Below are positions 11,819 to 23,233 of a DNA stretch of 64,000 bases, piece by piece. Origin of the DNA: Mytilus californianus. Its lineage: Eukaryota > Mollusca > Bivalvia > Mytilida > Mytilidae. The translations under genes were made by a program, and so were the position numbers. Where the stretch lies: contig NW_026262582.1 in NCBI RefSeq assembly GCF_021869535.1, positions 55,812,851-55,876,850 on the forward strand. The letters run 5' to 3'. Below the pieces are notes generated by a model that worked only from the letters and a program-made list of their open reading frames with translations, was not told the DNA's origin and did not search any database. Within the stretch, counting starts at the first letter, position 1. Each line of letters begins with the position of its first letter.

Positions 11819-12123
11819 AATAAAAATATAAAAAATTTTGCATTGTTATCAAAGCGGTACATGTATTATTGTATGCAGGCAACTGGGGAAGACAGATCTC
11901 CTTATGATTTCTTATATATTTAATGCCAATATATACTTTAATTAAAAATGGGGGTTTGTCATAGACACAAAATTATAATGCAGGCTTACAGACTTCATAT
12001 GAAGCACCTTAATAAAGTGCAGTCACCGATCCGAATTGTAGTGTGTATGTCTATGATATCATTTCAGCAGGCAGGTTTAATAAGCTCACTTTCAGTAACT
12101 CCAAACACTCTTTGACACTATTA
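11819..12123. other. Non-coding DNA, nothing recognised
   Basis: No gene-like frame or repeat identified. Confidence 0.4.
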
Positions 12124-12263
12124 GTTACATGGTGTGTAAGTAACCTAATACGATATATATGGGGTCAGTAAATTCCATATGGGGTGAGAGCGAAGCTCGA
12201 ATCCCCAAATGGAATTTACTGACCCCATATATATCGTATTAGGTCACTAGCACACCGTGTAAC
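12124..12263. repeat. 140-bp near-perfect hairpin
   Basis: Arms of about 61 bp. The inner 41 bp (from CCTAATACGATATATATGGG) pair with one mismatch and the outer 20 bp with about four. The loop contains a second small palindrome, GAGCGAAGCTC. It is likely a short MITE. A structured transcript is also possible. Confidence 0.8.
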
Positions 12264-12889
12264 GAATTTATCTTACCGACTATCTTCAAATGTGGTATTT
12301 AGACTAGCGGCCTATCAAAGTCTTCAATACTAAGTAAATTAAATAAGAACCTACTTCCATTTGTCTATACAAAAAACAAATGCCAACAATAACATCTTGT
12401 TAGCTTTAAATTTGTTTTATGAATTTATTACAATCGTTCATTATCAATTTCTTCGTCTGTTGAAACCTTTCAGATTTCTTTTTTGTTTTGAAAGGGAAGT
12501 AACTCCTTACTAACCCCTTATGGTAACTAACCCCATATTTTTAGGACACCCTATATCAAATATATGCAGTCACCATGTGTAGTCCTTTAACCAGTCATAT
12601 CCCCAGAAATCTATAGGAGGTAAGATAAAATATAATATTGTATAGTACTGTTTCGCTGTATTTGTATTTTTGTAATTCATCACAATAATAGTCACCAGTT
12701 TTGATTTTATGCGTTTTTCCTATATATATTTTTTTTATAATTAATAAACAAACACCAAATATTCGACTTTTTTTTTTCAGTTGAGCGATTAAACTTAAGT
12801 CACCTGGTCAAATATAATTATATACATAAAGAAACATATAATGTAAAGATGTCAGCCCTTAAACAAAAAGGCCACCGGCTTTCACAGAA
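12264..12889. other. Non-coding DNA, nothing recognised
   Basis: AT-rich; no supported features. Confidence 0.4.
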
Positions 12890-13325
12890 AAAGATGCCAG
12901 CATCCAAAGAAAACGGAAGCCAGCATCAAAAGGAAATGACTTTAAACAAAACGACCACCAGCTTTCACAAAAACAGATGCCAGCATCCAAAAAAGACGGA
13001 TGCCAGCATCCAAAGAAGACGAATGCCAGCATCCAAAGAAGACAGATGCTAGCATCCAAAGAAGATGAATGCCAGCATCAAAAGGAAATGACTGTCAGCA
13101 TTCAATTTATAATATGTTGAGATAACTTTTACTTACAACTGGGATTCCAGCATCCAGGAGATTATCTCTAATGGATGAACATCCAATTTTTTTTTAATGG
13201 GATGGCAGCATCCAAACAAAAGGTATATAAAAGTCTATATACATATTAGATGCCAGCATCCAAATGCTGGTGTGTTCAATATGGTACTTTATAAAGCCAT
13301 ATCAGCATCCTGCAAAGATGAAGAT
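12890..13325. repeat. 23-bp minisatellite (GATGCCAGCATCCAAAGAA)
   Basis: Units beginning ATGCC fall at 12977, 13000, 13023, 13046 and 13069, an exact 23-bp spacing. Diverged copies lie on both sides, to about 13325. The frames of 66-67 codons on both strands (12849-13059) follow the repeat and are not genes. Confidence 0.85.
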
Positions 13326-14046
13326 GCTATTTCCATATTTTTTTGTATAATCCGCCAACGCATTTTTAAAATATTCTGTATACAAAAATAATAGTTGTTA
13401 ATTGTCTAAAACAACCTCTCAACTACAAAAGGTAATGAAATAATTATATAGGCATCCCATATTTTTTAGAACCAATAAAATTTGTTCAGCAGAATCTGCT
13501 GCCCCTAGAGATGAAATGAATCCGTTTGCTTGAAGTAAGATCAGCATATATTGATACTAAAACAATTTAAGAGAAAATAAAATAAAACTTAACTTTTTCC
13601 CAGAACATGGTGAAATTTCGTAGAAAGTAACACAAAATGATCATAAAAATTCTAAAGATATCAATAATTTCTATAACAGCATATGAGAATTTAAAATTGT
13701 AGTTGAGAACCCATTTTGTGCAGTAAATGTAACAAATCGTTTTGTTCAAAACTGAGTGTTAAATGACATCTTAAAGAGCAACACAACAATTGCTTAATAG
13801 AACGAACCTATACTATCATACATGAAATTGAATATAATGTCCAGAACATGGAGGTGTATACGAATGAAATTTATGATAGATCCGAATTTTATTCAGAATG
13901 CACCAATAAGAGAAACCGTAGTTTTTCCTCAATTTATTTACCTAAAACTATTAAATCAGCTGCAAAATTATTATTATATGTACGCCTATATATTGCTTTA
14001 ACAATGGCAATTAACAATGTATATTTATATAATCGATCAAACTTGT
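13326..14046. other. Non-coding DNA, nothing recognised
   Basis: No feature supported. Short frames on both strands are AT-rich and protein-unlike. Confidence 0.4.
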
Positions 14047-14735
14047 AAATAAATAAAAAATCTTTATTTCAAGAGGATAATCGCATTAGTTAAAACTAAT
14101 CTTCCCGAGAGTCCTCAAAATAATCATAACATTTTCATAAAGTACATACAATATTATAATGCTATATATACAATATACAATTTTATATAGATATTAATGA
14201 AAAATCATATTAATTTGCCCTCTTCATGAAAAATTTAACATTTTGTTTTAAAAGATACAAGTGTATTATTCATCTTTATTTCATTTGGTAAACTGTTCCA
14301 TATTTGAGAACCAGAATATATAAAAGTTTTCTTCAAAAAAATTATTTTTGGCTTCGGAAGTTTTAATGGTTTTTCATCAGCTGAACGTAAATTATAATTT
14401 TGATTATCAGTAAAATGAAACTTTTCTCGTAAATAGTTAGGAACCATATCCTTTAATGATTTAAATACAAGTATTGCCTTTGATATTGAATTCGTTTTTC
14501 CACATTCAACCAATTTAAACTATTAAACAATAAAGTGGAGGATGTCATCATGTCAGCTTCTACTATAACCCTAGCAGATTTCTTTAATAACTTATTAAGT
14601 TTATTTATTCCACTTTCAATACAACTACCCCATACATTGCAACAATAATCAAACAATGGCAGAATATAAGCATTAAAATAAATAATACGTGTATGCATAG
14701 GTAAATACTTTCGTATCTTTTGTAATAAGTTGATT
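14047..14735 (-). pseudogene. LINE A, C-terminal part of the RT ORF and 3' end
   Basis: Read on the minus strand, 14698-14453 encodes the region after the RT domain of a jockey/CR1-like LINE (ILPLFDYCCNVWGSC, then KLLKKSARVI). It shifts frame into 14513-14235 (VFKSLKDMVPNYL, then LRSADEKPL and SGSQIWNSLPNEIK). These are typical C-terminal LINE motifs. The 3' end carries AATAAA-type sequence near 14047-14065. It continues LINE A pieces at 15.38-16.0 and 21.68-22.0 kb, from which it is separated by insertions. Confidence 0.8.
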
Positions 14736-14739
14736 CAAT

Positions 14740-15378
14740 TTGATATTGTACATGACATTTATCTATTTGCTCATTCCAAATTTAGGTTATTGTCCAGATA
14801 TTTTTGTTCGAGCACATTGTTTTTCTTAAATTGTTTAACATTTCATACCGATATAACATGTTACTTTTATTATTCTTCCCATAGTTTATTTATTTTGTAT
14901 TTGCATTGTATCATAGGTCAAATTTATTTGTTCATTGTATGTTCATTGGTGTTAATATGTCCTTTGATTGAGTTAAGCTATTTCAGTTGATATTTTATAG
15001 TGTGTCTTTCTACGTTGTGATGTTACACTATTGTTTCAGAAAAAGGGTGAAGGTTTGGTACCATTAAAACGTTTAAACCCGCTGCATTTGTTTGCACCTG
15101 TCCTAAGTCAGGAATCTGATGTTCAGTAGTTGTCGTTTGTTGATGTTGTTCATAAGTGTTTCTCGTTTCTCGTTTTTTATATAGATTAGACTGTTGGTTT
15201 TCCCATTTGAATGGTTTTACACTAGTAATATTTGGGGCCCTTTATAGCTTACTGTTCGGTGTGAGTCAAGGCTCCGTGTTGAAGACCGTACTTTGACCTA
15301 TAATGGTTTAATTTTTTTAATTTTGACTTGGATGGAGAGTTGTCTCATTGGCACTCATACCACATCTTCTTATATCTA
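14740..15378 (-). mobile_element. Mussel dispersed repeat inserted into LINE A
   Basis: The right half (15020-15378) is nearly the same as the 3.68-4.04 kb repeat, ending CATACCACATCTTCTTATAT. The left part (about 14740-15020, boundary uncertain) reads as the same family extending further. It separates two LINE pieces: the right flank encodes ...VDCEKLLG and the left flank resumes near LLQKIRKYLP, so it entered after the LINE did. Carries the shared PLE-type module at 15051-15118. Confidence 0.7.
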
Positions 15379-16001
15379 TAAACCAAGAAGTTTTTCACAA
15401 TCTACAGTCTCTAATCGTTCATCTGAAATATTGATATCTAAACTGTTCCCAGTTGAATAAAGCCTCTGTTTTGAACCAATAATCATTGATTTATATTTTT
15501 TGGCATTTAGTTTCATTCAATTTTCCGAACACCAGTTTTCAATTATATAAATATCATTTTGAAGGTTAGCATTTAACTCATGTACATTATTACATTAACT
15601 ATGTAAAGTAGAATCATCTGCATATAAATCTATTAATGAATTTTCTATGTTCAGTGGTAAATCGTTGATGTATAAAATAAATAACAGAGGGCCAAGGATA
15701 GATAGAGCCTTGTGGTACACCAGTTTTTATGTATTTAGTATCAGACATGATGTTATTGACCGTAAGTAACTTGTTGAATTCGTTCAAACAAGTATGACTT
15801 AAACCAGTCTTGTGTACAGTTTTAAACATTATAATAGTCAAGTTTCTCAATAAAATTATATGATTAACCAGATCAAAAGCTTTCTTTAAATCTAACTCCG
15901 TTAACTCTCCATTATCTATATTTGTTAACCATCCATCTACTAATTTAGTAAATGCAGTAGTGCACGAATGTTTAGGTCTGAAGCCTGTCTGTGTTGTATT
16001 A
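15379..16001 (-). pseudogene. LINE A, catalytic part of the reverse transcriptase
   Basis: Minus-strand translation gives the RT core in order: QTGFRPKHSCTTA, LDLKKAFDLVNH (first catalytic Asp), GVPQGSI, then in a shifted frame LYADDSTL near 15612-15623 (the YADD catalytic pair), followed by ENWCSEN and VDCEKLLG. At least one frameshift and two in-frame stops mark it as dead. The 5' continuation lies beyond the 5.7-kb insertion, at 21675-22000, and the 3' continuation at 14.7 kb. Confidence 0.85.
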
Positions 16002-16335
16002 GACCTTTTCAACAATTGTCTACACCTACAGTTGAGAACGACTACGACAGGTGAGATATGAGGGATCGTCTCAAAAGTAAAATTTAAATAAATATTATTG
16101 ATCGCATATGATTATTTTGATTGCCAATGAGACAACTATTCAACATAACGTTTTTTTTTAGTACCGTAACTTTTTTTTTGTTTATTAAGTATTTGCTTTC
16201 AAAATTTAACTTATTGTGAATTGACTATGAAGAAAAGGAAGGAATTCAATGTTTCATTTCTTTTAGACGCCGAGTTGGAAAATGAAAAAAAAAAACGAAA
16301 ACAAACCTGTATTTTTGTAGTAGATGTTTAATTAA

Positions 16336-16560
16336 TCAATGTTTATGTCTGTTGACTAGGGCGGTACATCTTTTTACAATGTCCGTTAGTTTTGGCTTCG
16401 TATGACTCAATATACTCATTACTTTATTTAGTTTTAGTTTACCAATTTGATGTTCAACAGGAAATCGATATTCAGCGACAATGCAATTTAAATTTCGACT
16501 CTTTCTCTTTAAATCATCCGGCTTATTGTGATGTCGCTGGACCTGCTTCCCGGCAACCAA
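16336..16560 (-). CDS. Unidentified short frame inside the TIR element
   Basis: 74 codons ending HRKH-like basic tail (CTALVNRHKH). Both strands are open here, so the coding strand is not certain. The composition is protein-like, with KLKLNKVMSILSHTKPKL near the C-terminus. It could be the last part of the host DNA element's transposase, a captured exon, or chance. I recognise no domain. Confidence 0.2.
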   Translation of the reverse strand: MVAGKQVQRHHNKPDDLKRKSRNLNCIVAEYRFPVEHQIGKLKLNKVMSILSHTKPKLTDIVKRCTALVNRHKH

Positions 16561-16722
16561 ATGCCGTAGCTTACCAGAGAGAGAGGAGTAAGCTGATGAA
16601 TTGCCTCGCCCTAATGTTGTACGAACAAAACAAACTTACCGCAAAATAGCGGGGTTTTACTAGTATAATTGGATCTAAAACCTTCCCAATGTTATGGTCA
16701 GAGATGAAATTTTAAAACCATT

Positions 16723-17366
16723 ATAATAAAATTGAGAATGGAAATGGGGAATGTGTCAAAGAGACAACAACCCGACCATAGAACAGACAACAGCAGAAGG
16801 TCACCAACAGGTCTTCAATGCAGCGAGAAATTCCCGCACCCGGAGGCGTCCTTCAGCTGGCCCCTAAACAAATATATATACTAGTTCAGTGATAATGAAC
16901 GCCATACTAAACTCCAAATTGTACACAAGAAACTAAAATTAAAAATAATACAAGACTAACAAAGGCTAGAGGCTCCTGACTTGGGACAGGGGCAAAAATG
17001 CGGCGGGGTTAAACATGTTTATGAGATCTCAACCCTCCCTCTATACCTCTAGCCAATGTAGAAAAGTAAACGCATAACAATACGCACATTAAAATTCAGT
17101 TCAAGAGAAGTCCGAGTCTGATGTCAGAAAATGTAACCAAACAAAATAAACAAAATGACAATAATACATAAATAACAACAGACTACTAGCAGTTAACTGA
17201 CATGCCAGCTCCAGACTTCAATTAAACTGATTGAAAGATTATGTCTTCATCATATGAATATCAGGCACAATCCTTCCCGTTAGGGGTTTAGTATCATATC
17301 ATCATAACATATATGAGAAGAACATAACCCGTGTCATGCCAACAACTGGTTTTTAAATAAATGTGT
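16723..17366 (-). mobile_element. PLE 3' untranslated region (also a common mussel repeat)
   Basis: Directly downstream of the PLE stop codon on the minus strand. It ends near GACACATTCCCCATTTCCAT, then a TCTCAATTTTATT tail. The terminal 290 bp recur in plus orientation at 47.64-47.93 kb as a 5'-truncated copy. Contains GGCTCCTGACTTGGGACAGG and GTTAAACATGTTT, the module shared with several other repeats in the window. Confidence 0.8.
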
Positions 17367-20300
17367 TTAGTGCCGATGCAAAGACCCTATAAGTGAATCA
17401 ATATTAACGCCAAAATATGCAATCTTTAATGACCTGACAACAGTATCGTAACTATATCCCTTCTTAATAAGTCTATTTAAAGGTTTTGTTAGCTTCAGAG
17501 GTGAATACTGACATTTTTGTGCTTTATAAAGAATATTTCCATAAAAAATTGGATGTGAAATACCTGAACGTATAAGAAGTCTGCATGTTGAGCTATATTT
17601 ACGAATGATGTCCTTATACCGATGATAAAATTTAGTAAATGTTTTGACTAGTTTGTGATATCGAAAACCCTGGTGTAATAATTTTTCAGTAATACATAAA
17701 TTTCTCTCGTTAAAATCTAAAACATTGTTACATACACGAGCGAATCGTACAAGTTGAAATATATAAACACCGTAAGATGGTGACAAGGGAACGTCACCAT
17801 CTAAAAATGGATAATTAACGATAGGAAATGAAAAATCATCTCTTTTATCATATATTTTAGTATTAAGCTTTCCATTAATGATATAGATATCAAGATCAAG
17901 GAAAGGGCAGTGGTCATTGTTAGTATTAGCTTTATTTAAAGTAAGTTCAACAGGATAAATTTCTTTAGTATACATACTGAAGTCGTCATTATTGAGAGCC
18001 AAAATATCATCCAAATATCTAAAAGTATTATTAAATTTGTGTATCAGATGTTGTTTCGATGGGTCTTTGCTGATTTTTGTCATAAATTGTAACTCATAGC
18101 AATACAAAAAAAGTTTCGCAATAAGTGGTGCACTGTTAGTCCCCATTGGAATTCCGATAACCTGACGATATACGGAATCTCCAAAGCGAACAAAAATGTT
18201 ATCTAGTAAAAATTCAAGGGCATATATAGTATCAAAGCATGTCCAATTGACATAGTTTTTTTGTTTATTGCTACTAAAAAATGACCTAAAAGAGTTTGAA
18301 CATATATATTCACATTCTGACTTTTTAAATGCCCATTTAACTAGGTGTGTGAATTTTTTCTTAATGAGAATGTGAGGCAATGTGGTATATAGGGTAGAAA
18401 AATCAAAACTTTGAACAGATTCAAAATCACCAATATATGCATGTAATTTATCAAGTACTTCCAACGAGTTCTTGACACTCCAAAAGTAATTAATTCCACT
18501 ATTTTCGAAGGCCTTATTTGAACAATTTATTATCAGGTTTTTGATTGTACCAAGTGTACTGGTAAGAAGAATAGACAATTTAGTAGTGGAACAATGGCTT
18601 GAAGACGAAATGAATCTATATTTGTAAGGTGTTTTGTGTAGCTTCAGAAGCCAATACATAGTTGGGACTTTCATTGTATTTGGTTCTGCTTGTAAAGCGG
18701 TAGCTAAAAGTTTATGTTTGTTACAGATGTCGTTTTCTGAAAATGGAGTCAGTTGGAATGTTGGTGAATTGGTGATTTCTTTTTTCAGAACCTCAATGTA
18801 AAATTTACGTCAAACAATAATAATATTATTAGCAGCTTTATCGGCCGGGACAAAAACAAATTCCTTGGCTAGTTCTTTTAGTTTATGTTTGATACGAGAA
18901 ATAGGTTTATTGTGGTTATTGTTAAGAGTAAAATGTTCTTTAAAATGTTGAATACGTATATCAACTATGTTCATTACTGAATTAAAAAAAGAGTCCAAAG
19001 ATTTTTTGTCAGCTTTTTCCCGTTTCATCCATTTCAAACAGTAAGTATGGAGTGAGTCGTGGATGATATTACGACACTCATTCCAATTAATAATTGACGG
19101 GGGACGATATTTAGGTCCTTTACTGAGGAATGATTTTAACTCTCGGTCTTGAACGATGTTAAGATCTCCTGTTATAACATGGGAAATGGGTCCATAAATG
19201 TATTCGGAATTACTGCAATTACATGAAGTAGGTGTATTTTCACTGATATTAACATCTTTACACAATTGGCTATAATTAAACACAAATTTCCGGGTAGATT
19301 TCTTGTAAATATAACAAATAAGAGGGAGCTCAGTATTATCAAAATATCCCGGAATTTGTTCTTTAACAGAATAGTCGTTAAAAATACCGGCAATATTTAC
19401 AAAATCAAAACCTTTATTGACATACTTTATTTTAATAAACTGTTTTTTATGATCTTCAGGACGATCAATTTTGGGAAACAGTTTAGAATAACAATATGCC
19501 ATTATAATTTGAACGATTTCATACTTAGGACTGCTATATGAAATTGTGTTGCAATCCTCTAAAATTATATTTAACTTATTAACCGGTAATGAACAGAGCT
19601 TTGTTAACAGATAATGTCTGCCGTTGTTTTTTGAAATAGAAATTAGGTCCGAAATATTGGTATGATTGGTCCGAAATTTTCTTTGATTGCGATTTGTTCT
19701 ACGACCATGAGAACGGTTTTTACGAACAGTTTTAGAAACTATATCCAAAATGTAAACAGAATCGGTTCTTGATATATTACCAATTCCCATGATATTATCA
19801 TTAAGACCGAGAGGGTAGACTGTCTGTAATTTTTTAATCCAATTTAATTCAATTATTTTCCGTGATCGTACAAACTTTGAATGAGATTCACCAGGCTGCT
19901 TATTTACTACTTCTAAAGGTTGAACTGCTAAATATTTAATAGGGTGATTGTGCTTCTTAAGGTGTTGATAAATGATACTTTTGAATTTATTGGGTCTTTT
20001 AAAACGATACAGATGTTCTTGAGTGCGTTTAGATAAATATCGTCCAGTTTCACCTACGTACTGAATACCGCATCCCGGTTTGTTTCATGTGAGTAAATAA
20101 ATAATACTGTTTGTTTTTCAAGTTATATCAGTTTCAAAATTTAAAGAAAATGTGCGACCATTAAACGTGGACCTTACCGTATTGTTGGTGGAAAGACGGG
20201 GACATGTAAGTCATTTTTTGGCATGACACTTATCGATAGAAGGGTAACCACGATTTTTATTGTTAAAAATGTTGGCGATGGTAGTATTTTTAGATAAGCG

Positions 20301-20447
20301 ATTTTGAAGATTGAGACGTGTAGATACCCTTTGAACGAGTTTAGTATTTAATATTTTTCCATTTCTAAGCTTCATATTTGTTTTTTGTTTGTGAATTATA
20401 TTAGAAAGGAGCAAAGACTGGCGTCCAGAATATGAACCAGCATACAA
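17367..20447 (-). pseudogene. Penelope-like retroelement ORF with N-terminal GIY-YIG and C-terminal RT
   Basis: One minus-strand frame of 1,027 codons with no indel, broken by TGA at 20213-20211, 20120-20118, 20087-20085 and 18812-18810. From the start: a basic N-terminal region; a GIY-YIG endonuclease (about residues 112-200: IIYLL, QYVGETGRYLSKRTQEH, a following Glu, and KKLQTVYPLGLNDN); a linker with the CNC (CxC) motif; then RT with KLHK, FDFSTLYTTL, GIPMGTNSAPLIA and RYLDD. Known: most animal PLEs carry GIY-YIG after RT; the permuted order with a CxC linker defines the Chlamys/Hydra-type PLEs, the Hydra clade being animal. Stops aside, all domains are complete, so this copy is young. Start at 20447 is the first ATG of the frame; the true start is unproven. 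Confidence 0.9.
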
Positions 20448-21589
20448 TGAATTAAATTATGTAAAAATGATAAATCTGTTCGGCTAAAGATGTCAAACGC
20501 TATCCGTATTAATTACCCGAAAAAGAAAGGGTATATCAGGGTAGCGACTGACGTCTGACTAAATAGTAGAATGGGGCTGAATATTGAAATACTACTTTTT
20601 GATAAATATTCCTAAAGTAATGAACTAGAGAAGTTCTCGCTCGGACACACACTCCATAATCTAGTATATTATAAGAGCATAAACCTAAAGCACGGGGAGG
20701 CAATCTACTGTCTCCACACGGCACTAAAGACAAACTATGTATGGAAAAAAAAGAAAAGAGTAGAAAACCAAAGCTATGTCCTGAAAAGGGGAAGTGTAAG
20801 CAGTACTTGCTTCTTGCAAGACACACGAATGTCATTTTTCGGGAACAGGGAAAGGAATCTAAGACAAAGGGACAAGATATGTTGTCTATCGGGAGACGGG
20901 CAACATATAACGGTCAATCAGTTCAGCACTGTCAAAAAAGACACTGCAAAGACAACAAGTTCTGTTGAGATAAATATACCATACGCATCTCCGATGAGAC
21001 ATTAAGTGTCAAAATGCACATGTGGCGCTGAAAAATGGTGCCGTTAATGTTTCAAGTTCATTAAGGAAACACCTCAACTTTAACATGGCATCTTGAAGCG
21101 GAGTAGTCCCTCGTTACTAAATTATCGATGTTTCCTTTTCCTTTGACCTTTAAACCAATAGACTTTTACCCCTCCTAAAATTTAATGTGTACAACAAGTG
21201 ACCTGAAGATCGGATGAGAAACACAAAATCTAGCGGGCGGACGGACAGTCCATTTACAATGTTCCTTCCGCAAAATTTCCCAAATAGCATTACAAAAACG
21301 AAATAATCGTTATTGGCATGTGGAACAATCTGCGTTGACAGACTCGCTTATCTAAATTCTCACATAATCATAAAATTTAAGAGGAAAAAAGGCAGATTAC
21401 GATGTGACATGATTGCAGTAATTATTTACTTGAACGTTAAAAAATTCAACGTAAAATGTCGTATAAATACATGTAATTAGAATGTTATACACAAGAGATC
21501 CTTATAATTCATATTTGTTTCAAATATGTTCTTTAGTCTTTAGTGTAAAATCGACAAATCGAAAGTGTAAACGCAATACAAATCATGAA
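20448..21589. other. PLE 5' flank and remainder of the TIR element
   Basis: Contains overlapping frames of 63-99 codons on both strands (20536-21005) with no recognisable domain. A GGGCGGACGGACAG motif near 21235 resembles the microsatellite end of tandem-core elements. The PLE 5' boundary is not resolved. Confidence 0.4.
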
Positions 21590-21674
21590 CGATTTTTAAT
21601 TTTGAGACGACCCCTTAATTTTATCTGTAAACTGTAGGTGTCATTAGTCGGTGTCGAGAGTTGTTGAAAAGGTC

Positions 21675-22000
21675 TATTAAGAAGGTCATTATTATATATA
21701 AACTATCAGCGATATGTCGTTCTATGATTTTGGAGAGACAAGGCAAAACTGCTATTTGTCTATAATTATCACGATTACAAGCATCGCCAATTTTAAAAAA
21801 TTGTGCAAACTCTTGCAGTTTTAAAAATACTAGGAAACTTACCACATTTGATGCTTAGATTAAATAAATATGTTGAAGATGGTGCAATGACATCACTGCA
21901 CATACTCAAAATATTTGGTCCAATATCATCTAAACCAGTTTCTTTAGACTTGTTACTTTTTTTTAAATACATTTTAACATCGAAAATACTCATGATTTCA
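21675..22000 (-). pseudogene. LINE A, RT N-terminal part
   Basis: Minus-strand translation: YLKKSNKSKETGLDDIGPN, then LFNLSIKCGKFPSIFKTARV, then (shifted) FKIGDACNRDNYRQIAVLPC and SKIIERHIADSLY. These are the finger and palm-entry motifs that normally precede QTGFRPKHSC, found at 15.98 kb beyond the 5.7-kb insertion. A frameshift near 21.8 kb and the insertion make it non-functional. Confidence 0.85.
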
Positions 22001-22170
22001 CAAATCTGTTGAGCACATCGAAACTTGGACCTTCATCATCATTACATAATCTGTTACCAACTATATATATAGACCTTCAGCAATATTTTTCTGAACATGG
22101 TAAGACTGTTCCTACCAAACATAAATCTAGAAATTATACATTTACTTTATTTGCAGCTCAAGGAACAATG

Positions 22171-22790
22171 TTAGTAACGAAAAATCACTTTATTTACAGT
22201 TTTATTAATAACACATAGTACAAATGTATATAGAAACAAAAGCTGACTGTTTATTCTGTGCAGTCGTTGGCAACTAGTCGACAAATTCTCAACCACTGTC
22301 CAAAGTCTCGCAAGAGCTTGGATAGGATGAAAAACCGTCATTATAGAATGTTGTAAATCTGTAAGAATATCTAGCGTGATTATTCCTATAGCCGTTTTCA
22401 TATTTTTGATTTCGAGAGAACATTTTGGTGATTCTTTCCTGTAAGTGAGATTTGTTTCTCTTATAAAGGCGTTAACGCCTCCTATTTGCTCGTGCATCTT
22501 TTTTATCATCTTGTTTATATTTAGGATCTTCACAACAATGATATTTAATCTTTTCGAAAATTGAATACGGGGGCATCTCCAACAATACAGATTTTACAGT
22601 AGGAAAACCTCTAATAAAAGCATGAATTTCTCTGAATTTTGTTATCAACTCATCATGCTCAGGAGCCGACGAATTATCTGGTGATTTTAATTTTATTAGC
22701 CCACCTTCTTTTACCGTCAAATTACATGTCCCCAGCCATAACTTAGTTACAGTACAATACGTGAATGACGATGTAACTCTACTTGCAAAA
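22171..22790 (-). pseudogene. Mobile-element ORF fragment, SGNH-hydrolase-like
   Basis: Two overlapping minus-strand frames (22720-22472, then 22533-22171) join by a frameshift. Together they read LWLGTCNLTVKEGG, then FPTVKSVLLEMPPYSIFE, then EQIGGVNAFIRETN. This pattern is like the middle of an SGNH/GDSL-type domain found in several invertebrate retroelement ORFs. That match is from memory and weak. It lies just 5' of LINE A in the same orientation and may be its first ORF or a separate element. Confidence 0.4.
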
Positions 22791-22799
22791 TTCTAAATT

Positions 22800-23230
22800 G
22801 TTTTTTCTGCTATGGCACCTCCTTCAAACCACCAGACAATATCCCTTCTGATGCCCCGAATAACCTTGTTACGGAGAGATCGGGCCTTACTGCACATGTC
22901 CGATAAAACAATAAGGGTTTTACGTTATCTAATACCAGAGTCCAATGCGTTTGTATTGTACTCAATCTGACTCCTTAATCTGATAAGATTCATACCAAGA
23001 GGCAAATATATTATTTGGTAACGATGTCTTGAAAAGTTTGTCTTTTTCAAAACCACGTGTTAAAAAAAATTATTCAGATCACAGCCTAACTGGAACCCGC
23101 TTGTATTTAAGATACACTCAAAGTATACTGTAGTCAGCCGAGAATCAGCTTAATCACAGCTCTGTTAAATGTCTCATTAATTTAAGAGACCTCCACCATT
23201 CTTTTTCATAGGGGTACTTTTATGTATTAA
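22800..23230. other. Non-coding DNA, nothing recognised
   Basis: No gene-like frame or known repeat identified. Confidence 0.4.
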
Positions 23231-23233
23231 GGA

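Larger units (their letters stand above)
16002..21674. mobile_element. 5.7-kb terminal-inverted-repeat element inserted in LINE A
   Basis: The left end GACCTTTTCAACAA (16002) is inverted at the right end (TTGTTGAAAAGGTC, to 21674). Similarity continues inward, with gaps, for about 80-95 bp through CACCTACAGTT and TCGTCTCAAAA. The direct repeat TATTA flanks both ends (15997-16001 and 21675-21679). Removing the insert joins LINE A codons in frame, ...LLN(N)TTQTGF. Superfamily unknown: no transposase is recognised. The PLE occupies roughly 16.72-20.45 kb, leaving about 1.9 kb of original element. Confidence 0.72.

Noticed and set aside
12849-13059. Lys/Gln-rich plus-strand and Cys/Phe-rich minus-strand frames as small proteins
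   Set aside because: Both arise from the 23-bp minisatellite.
16392-16649. Plus-strand 85-codon frame as a gene
   Set aside because: Shares its DNA with an equally open minus-strand frame and shows no domain. The minus-strand reading was kept only at low confidence.
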